The translations under genes were made by a program, and so were the position numbers. A stretch of DNA of 13,199 nt from Candidatus Zambryskiibacteriota bacterium. Lineage in GTDB: Bacteria > Patescibacteriota > Minisyncoccia > Phycocordibacterales > DATDWN01. The DNA is taken from the NCBI GenBank assembly GCA_016202965.1, contig JACQNQ010000020.1, forward strand, positions 1 to 13,199, given 5' to 3'. This document shows positions 11,718-13,199 of the stretch, one piece after another; position 1 is the stretch's first letter, and each line of letters begins with the position of its first letter. The notes below the pieces were generated by a model, which was not told where the DNA came from, searched no databases, and saw only the letters and a program-made list of their open reading frames with translations.

Positions 11718-11838
11718 AGATAATGTAAAATGTAAATATCAAAAATCAAAATGACAATGCAAAATGTAAAACCTTAGAACCCACCATTTTTAATTTTAAT
11801 CTGTCATTTTTCATTTTGATTTTTACACTTTTAATTTT
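11718..11838. repeat. Foldback spacer of ATCAAAA/AAAATGT words between rpmJ and rpsM
   Basis: AAAAATCAAAATGA (11741-11754) is exactly complementary to TCATTTTGATTTTT (11811-11824). Related AAAATGTAAA words repeat in the left half and TTTTTAATTTTAATC words in the right. This spacer uses a different vocabulary from the AGTTAAAAG spacers but has the same inverted layout. Confidence 0.7.
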
Positions 11839-11955
11839 TTACCCCTGCCTCTGCTTGTGGCGAGCATTGGCAGAGCAGACAACATAAATATAGCCCTTTC
11901 TACGGACTATTCGGCACTCTGAACAGATCTTTTTTACTGATGATTTGACTTTCAT
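11839..11955 (-). CDS. rpmJ: 50S ribosomal protein bL36
   Basis: A 38-aa protein. It reads MKVKSSVKKICSECRIVRRK followed by GYIYVVCSANARHKQRQG. The zinc-ribbon ligands C11, C14, C27 and H33 are all present, so this is the zinc-binding form. bL36 is a small late-assembling large-subunit protein. Start and stop are clear, and the gene lies between infA and rpsM as in most bacteria. No SD precedes the ATG. Confidence 0.96.
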   Translation of the reverse strand: MKVKSSVKKICSECRIVRRKGYIYVVCSANARHKQRQG

Positions 11956-12077
11956 ATGAAATAAATATACGAATATGCGAATAATTCACGAATCTACGAA
12001 TGTCTGCGAATGAATGCATCTAGTATTTATTATTCGTAGCCATTCGTATCATTCGTTACATTCGCATATTCGTATGT
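11956..12077. repeat. Foldback spacer of [AG]CGAAT words between infA and rpmJ
   Basis: ATACGAATATGCGAAT (11967-11982) is exactly complementary to 12060-12075. Between these arms, three more [AG]CGAAT words on the left and three more ATTCGT words on the right continue the foldback. About ten copies of a hexamer lie in 110 bp. It is neither a CRISPR nor a normal terminator. Confidence 0.85.
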
Positions 12078-12299
12078 TTAACTTCTCTTCACTATTCTTC
12101 CCTTCCCCCCATAAGAATCAAGCTCGACTACGACTTTGTCTCCGATTAAAACCCTGATTCTATGCAATCTCATTTTTCCGGAAAGATAAGTGAGCATTTC
12201 TTCTCCGGTATCTTCTCGCTTTATCCGAAACAAAGTATTGGGCAAAGCCTCGGTCACCACGGCTTCAACGACTTTACCTTTTTTGTTCTGGTTTTGCAT
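12078..12299 (-). CDS. infA: Translation initiation factor IF-1
   Basis: IF-1 binds the 30S A site during initiation. The 73-aa product is a single OB fold: KGKVVEAVVTEALPNTLFRI, EEMLTYLSGKMRLHRIRVLIGDKV and VVELDSYGGKGRIVKRS correspond to the family strands, including the 'SGKMR...I.I..GD.V' motif. The length matches the family (about 72 aa). It starts the ribosomal operon, 38 nt after the baseplate-like gene. No SD is seen, and no confident promoter can be named in the short gap. Confidence 0.98.
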   Translation of the reverse strand: MQNQNKKGKVVEAVVTEALPNTLFRIKREDTGEEMLTYLSGKMRLHRIRVLIGDKVVVELDSYGGKGRIVKRS

Positions 12300-12337
12300 T
12301 ATTTTAATTAACAGATTACATCCTATCAGAATAAAGT

Positions 12338-13199
12338 TTATTGCGCAACTGTATTTATCAGAGTCACTTTTTTAGAATCATTAGGTATAGTTTGACTCCA
12401 AAACGGACGTGTTGTAATCCATGCTTCTTTTACGGCTTTATATGTGGCAATAACCGTCTCGGCATTTTTTTTGGATAATCCCAGAAGCTCTACTTTGAGT
12501 TTATTTTCATCAAATACCCAAACTAAATTGGCTTGACCTTTGAGGTTAAAAGTCACTTTTGCGCTGGTATTTGGGTCAAATAGCGTTCCCGGCGCGTATG
12601 AAAAATCCATATCTGAAAGATTGCTTATTTTAGCCAAGTCATTCAAGAGTTCCGGTTTGATTTTTTTAAGAATGGTTTGAGAGAGCAATCCTTTATCAAA
12701 AATGATAGCGTTGATTGTCCCTTTTTTATGAATAATTATATTGTCGGCGGAAGAATTTGTTTGGCTTATCGGTTCAAAACTGTAAGAGACACTGTTTGGA
12801 TATAAAATAAAATTTTCCGGTATTTGAGAAATAATATCCTTTGAAAGGATATCTTTCAGCGATGTTTCCAAGGAAACGCTTGCTTCCGATATGGCCGATT
12901 CCTCCGCTATTTTTTGTTGACCTATAAAACCGCCTGTCATTTCCGTTTTTGCCCTGGCGTATATTTTGCTATATTTGGCAGTGCCTTTAAAACCGGGAAT
13001 AGTAAAGTCTTTAAGAGGAATATTATACTCCTTGCTCGGAGCATCCGCAAAAACTTTAACCTCAATACTTCCAGGAATAGTTTTTCCGGCTTTAGTCTGT
13101 ACACCCGGAACGGTAACGGGAGAATCTATGCGAAAAATCAATCCTTCGGGAGTTTGAAATCTGGTATTTGCCACTAATTTTTGCTGCTCTCCGCTATAA
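12338..13199 (-). CDS. C-terminal part of a beta-rich, baseplate-J-like protein (N-terminus beyond window)
   Basis: The frame runs without a stop from the right edge to 12338; at least 286 codons are seen. A GTG at 13174 is in frame, but codons upstream (...SGEQQKLVANTRFQTPEGL) read smoothly into it, so the true start lies outside. The segment has alternating beta-type strands (IEVKVFADAPSKEYNIPLKDF, KVTFNLKGQANLVWVFDENK). The opening 'ANTRFQTPEGLIFRIDSPVTVPG' resembles baseplate-J-like proteins annotated in many Parcubacteria, from memory. The end (FWSQTIPNDSKKVTLINTVAQ) has no known motif. It is probably envelope-associated, but no membrane anchor is in the visible part. It precedes infA on the same strand. 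Confidence 0.75.
   Translation of the reverse strand, partial: YSGEQQKLVANTRFQTPEGLIFRIDSPVTVPGVQTKAGKTIPGSIEVKVFADAPSKEYNIPLKDFTIPGFKGTAKYSKIYARAKTEMTGGFIGQQKIAEESAISEASVSLETSLKDILSKDIISQIPENFILYPNSVSYSFEPISQTNSSADNIIIHKKGTINAIIFDKGLLSQTILKKIKPELLNDLAKISNLSDMDFSYAPGTLFDPNTSAKVTFNLKGQANLVWVFDENKLKVELLGLSKKNAETVIATYKAVKEAWITTRPFWSQTIPNDSKKVTLINTVAQ

Noticed and set aside
11956..12077. Possible CRISPR array from repeated CGAAT words
   Set aside because: Units are only 6 nt with tiny irregular gaps and are mirrored rather than direct. No spacers and no cas genes.

Overview
The window looks like a chromosomal stretch of a Patescibacteria (CPR) genome, probably Parcubacteria-like. This is an inference from several signs: short ribosomal proteins (uL13 of 114 aa, a Cys-free uS4), core genes on the minus strand with no Shine-Dalgarno (SD) sequence, a baseplate-J-like fragment with an 'ANTRFQTPEGL' motif, and a palindromic micro-repeat inside dnaJ. 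The DNA is fairly A+T-rich, and standard stop codons fit every gene. No taxonomic search was possible.

Layout. Nearly all recognisable housekeeping genes are on the minus strand and read right to left. At 13199-12338 is the 3' part of a beta-rich, baseplate-J-like protein. Then comes a translation/transcription operon: infA, rpmJ, rpsM, rpsK, rpsD, rpoA, rplQ, rplM, rpsI (12299-7817). After about 600 non-coding but strongly structured bases, the chaperone set follows: grpE (6895), dnaK (4845) and dnaJ (1569). Between grpE and dnaK lie a frameshifted coiled-coil gene, an unknown 99-aa protein and a 130-aa coiled-coil/zinc-ribbon protein. A membrane protein runs off the left edge.

Interleaved on the plus strand are five small genes of 63-83 aa (1662, 2017, 2397, 5700, 6990). 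All have strong SD sequences and intrinsic terminators directly downstream. Three have near-identical promoters: TTGAC[GA], exactly 17 bases, then an ATGC extended -10. None of the minus-strand genes shows an SD, so two styles of initiation coexist here.

The most striking non-coding signal is a three-copy family of foldback elements (291-448, 2768-2935, 7311-7597). They share the closing helix AATCTC/GAGATT, an internal loop (CGTT opposite GAGAAA) and a branched interior. The helix sequences change while pairing is kept, which suggests a structured RNA family of unknown function. They lie next to the 3' ends of dnaJ and dnaK, and between small gene 5 and rpsI.

A second signal is that most spacers of the ribosomal operon are built from short repeated words (AGTTAAAAG, ATCAAAA, [AG]CGAAT), usually in inverted halves that can fold into long hairpins. 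A CTTT(T)AACTAA motif sits 4-10 nt before five start codons.
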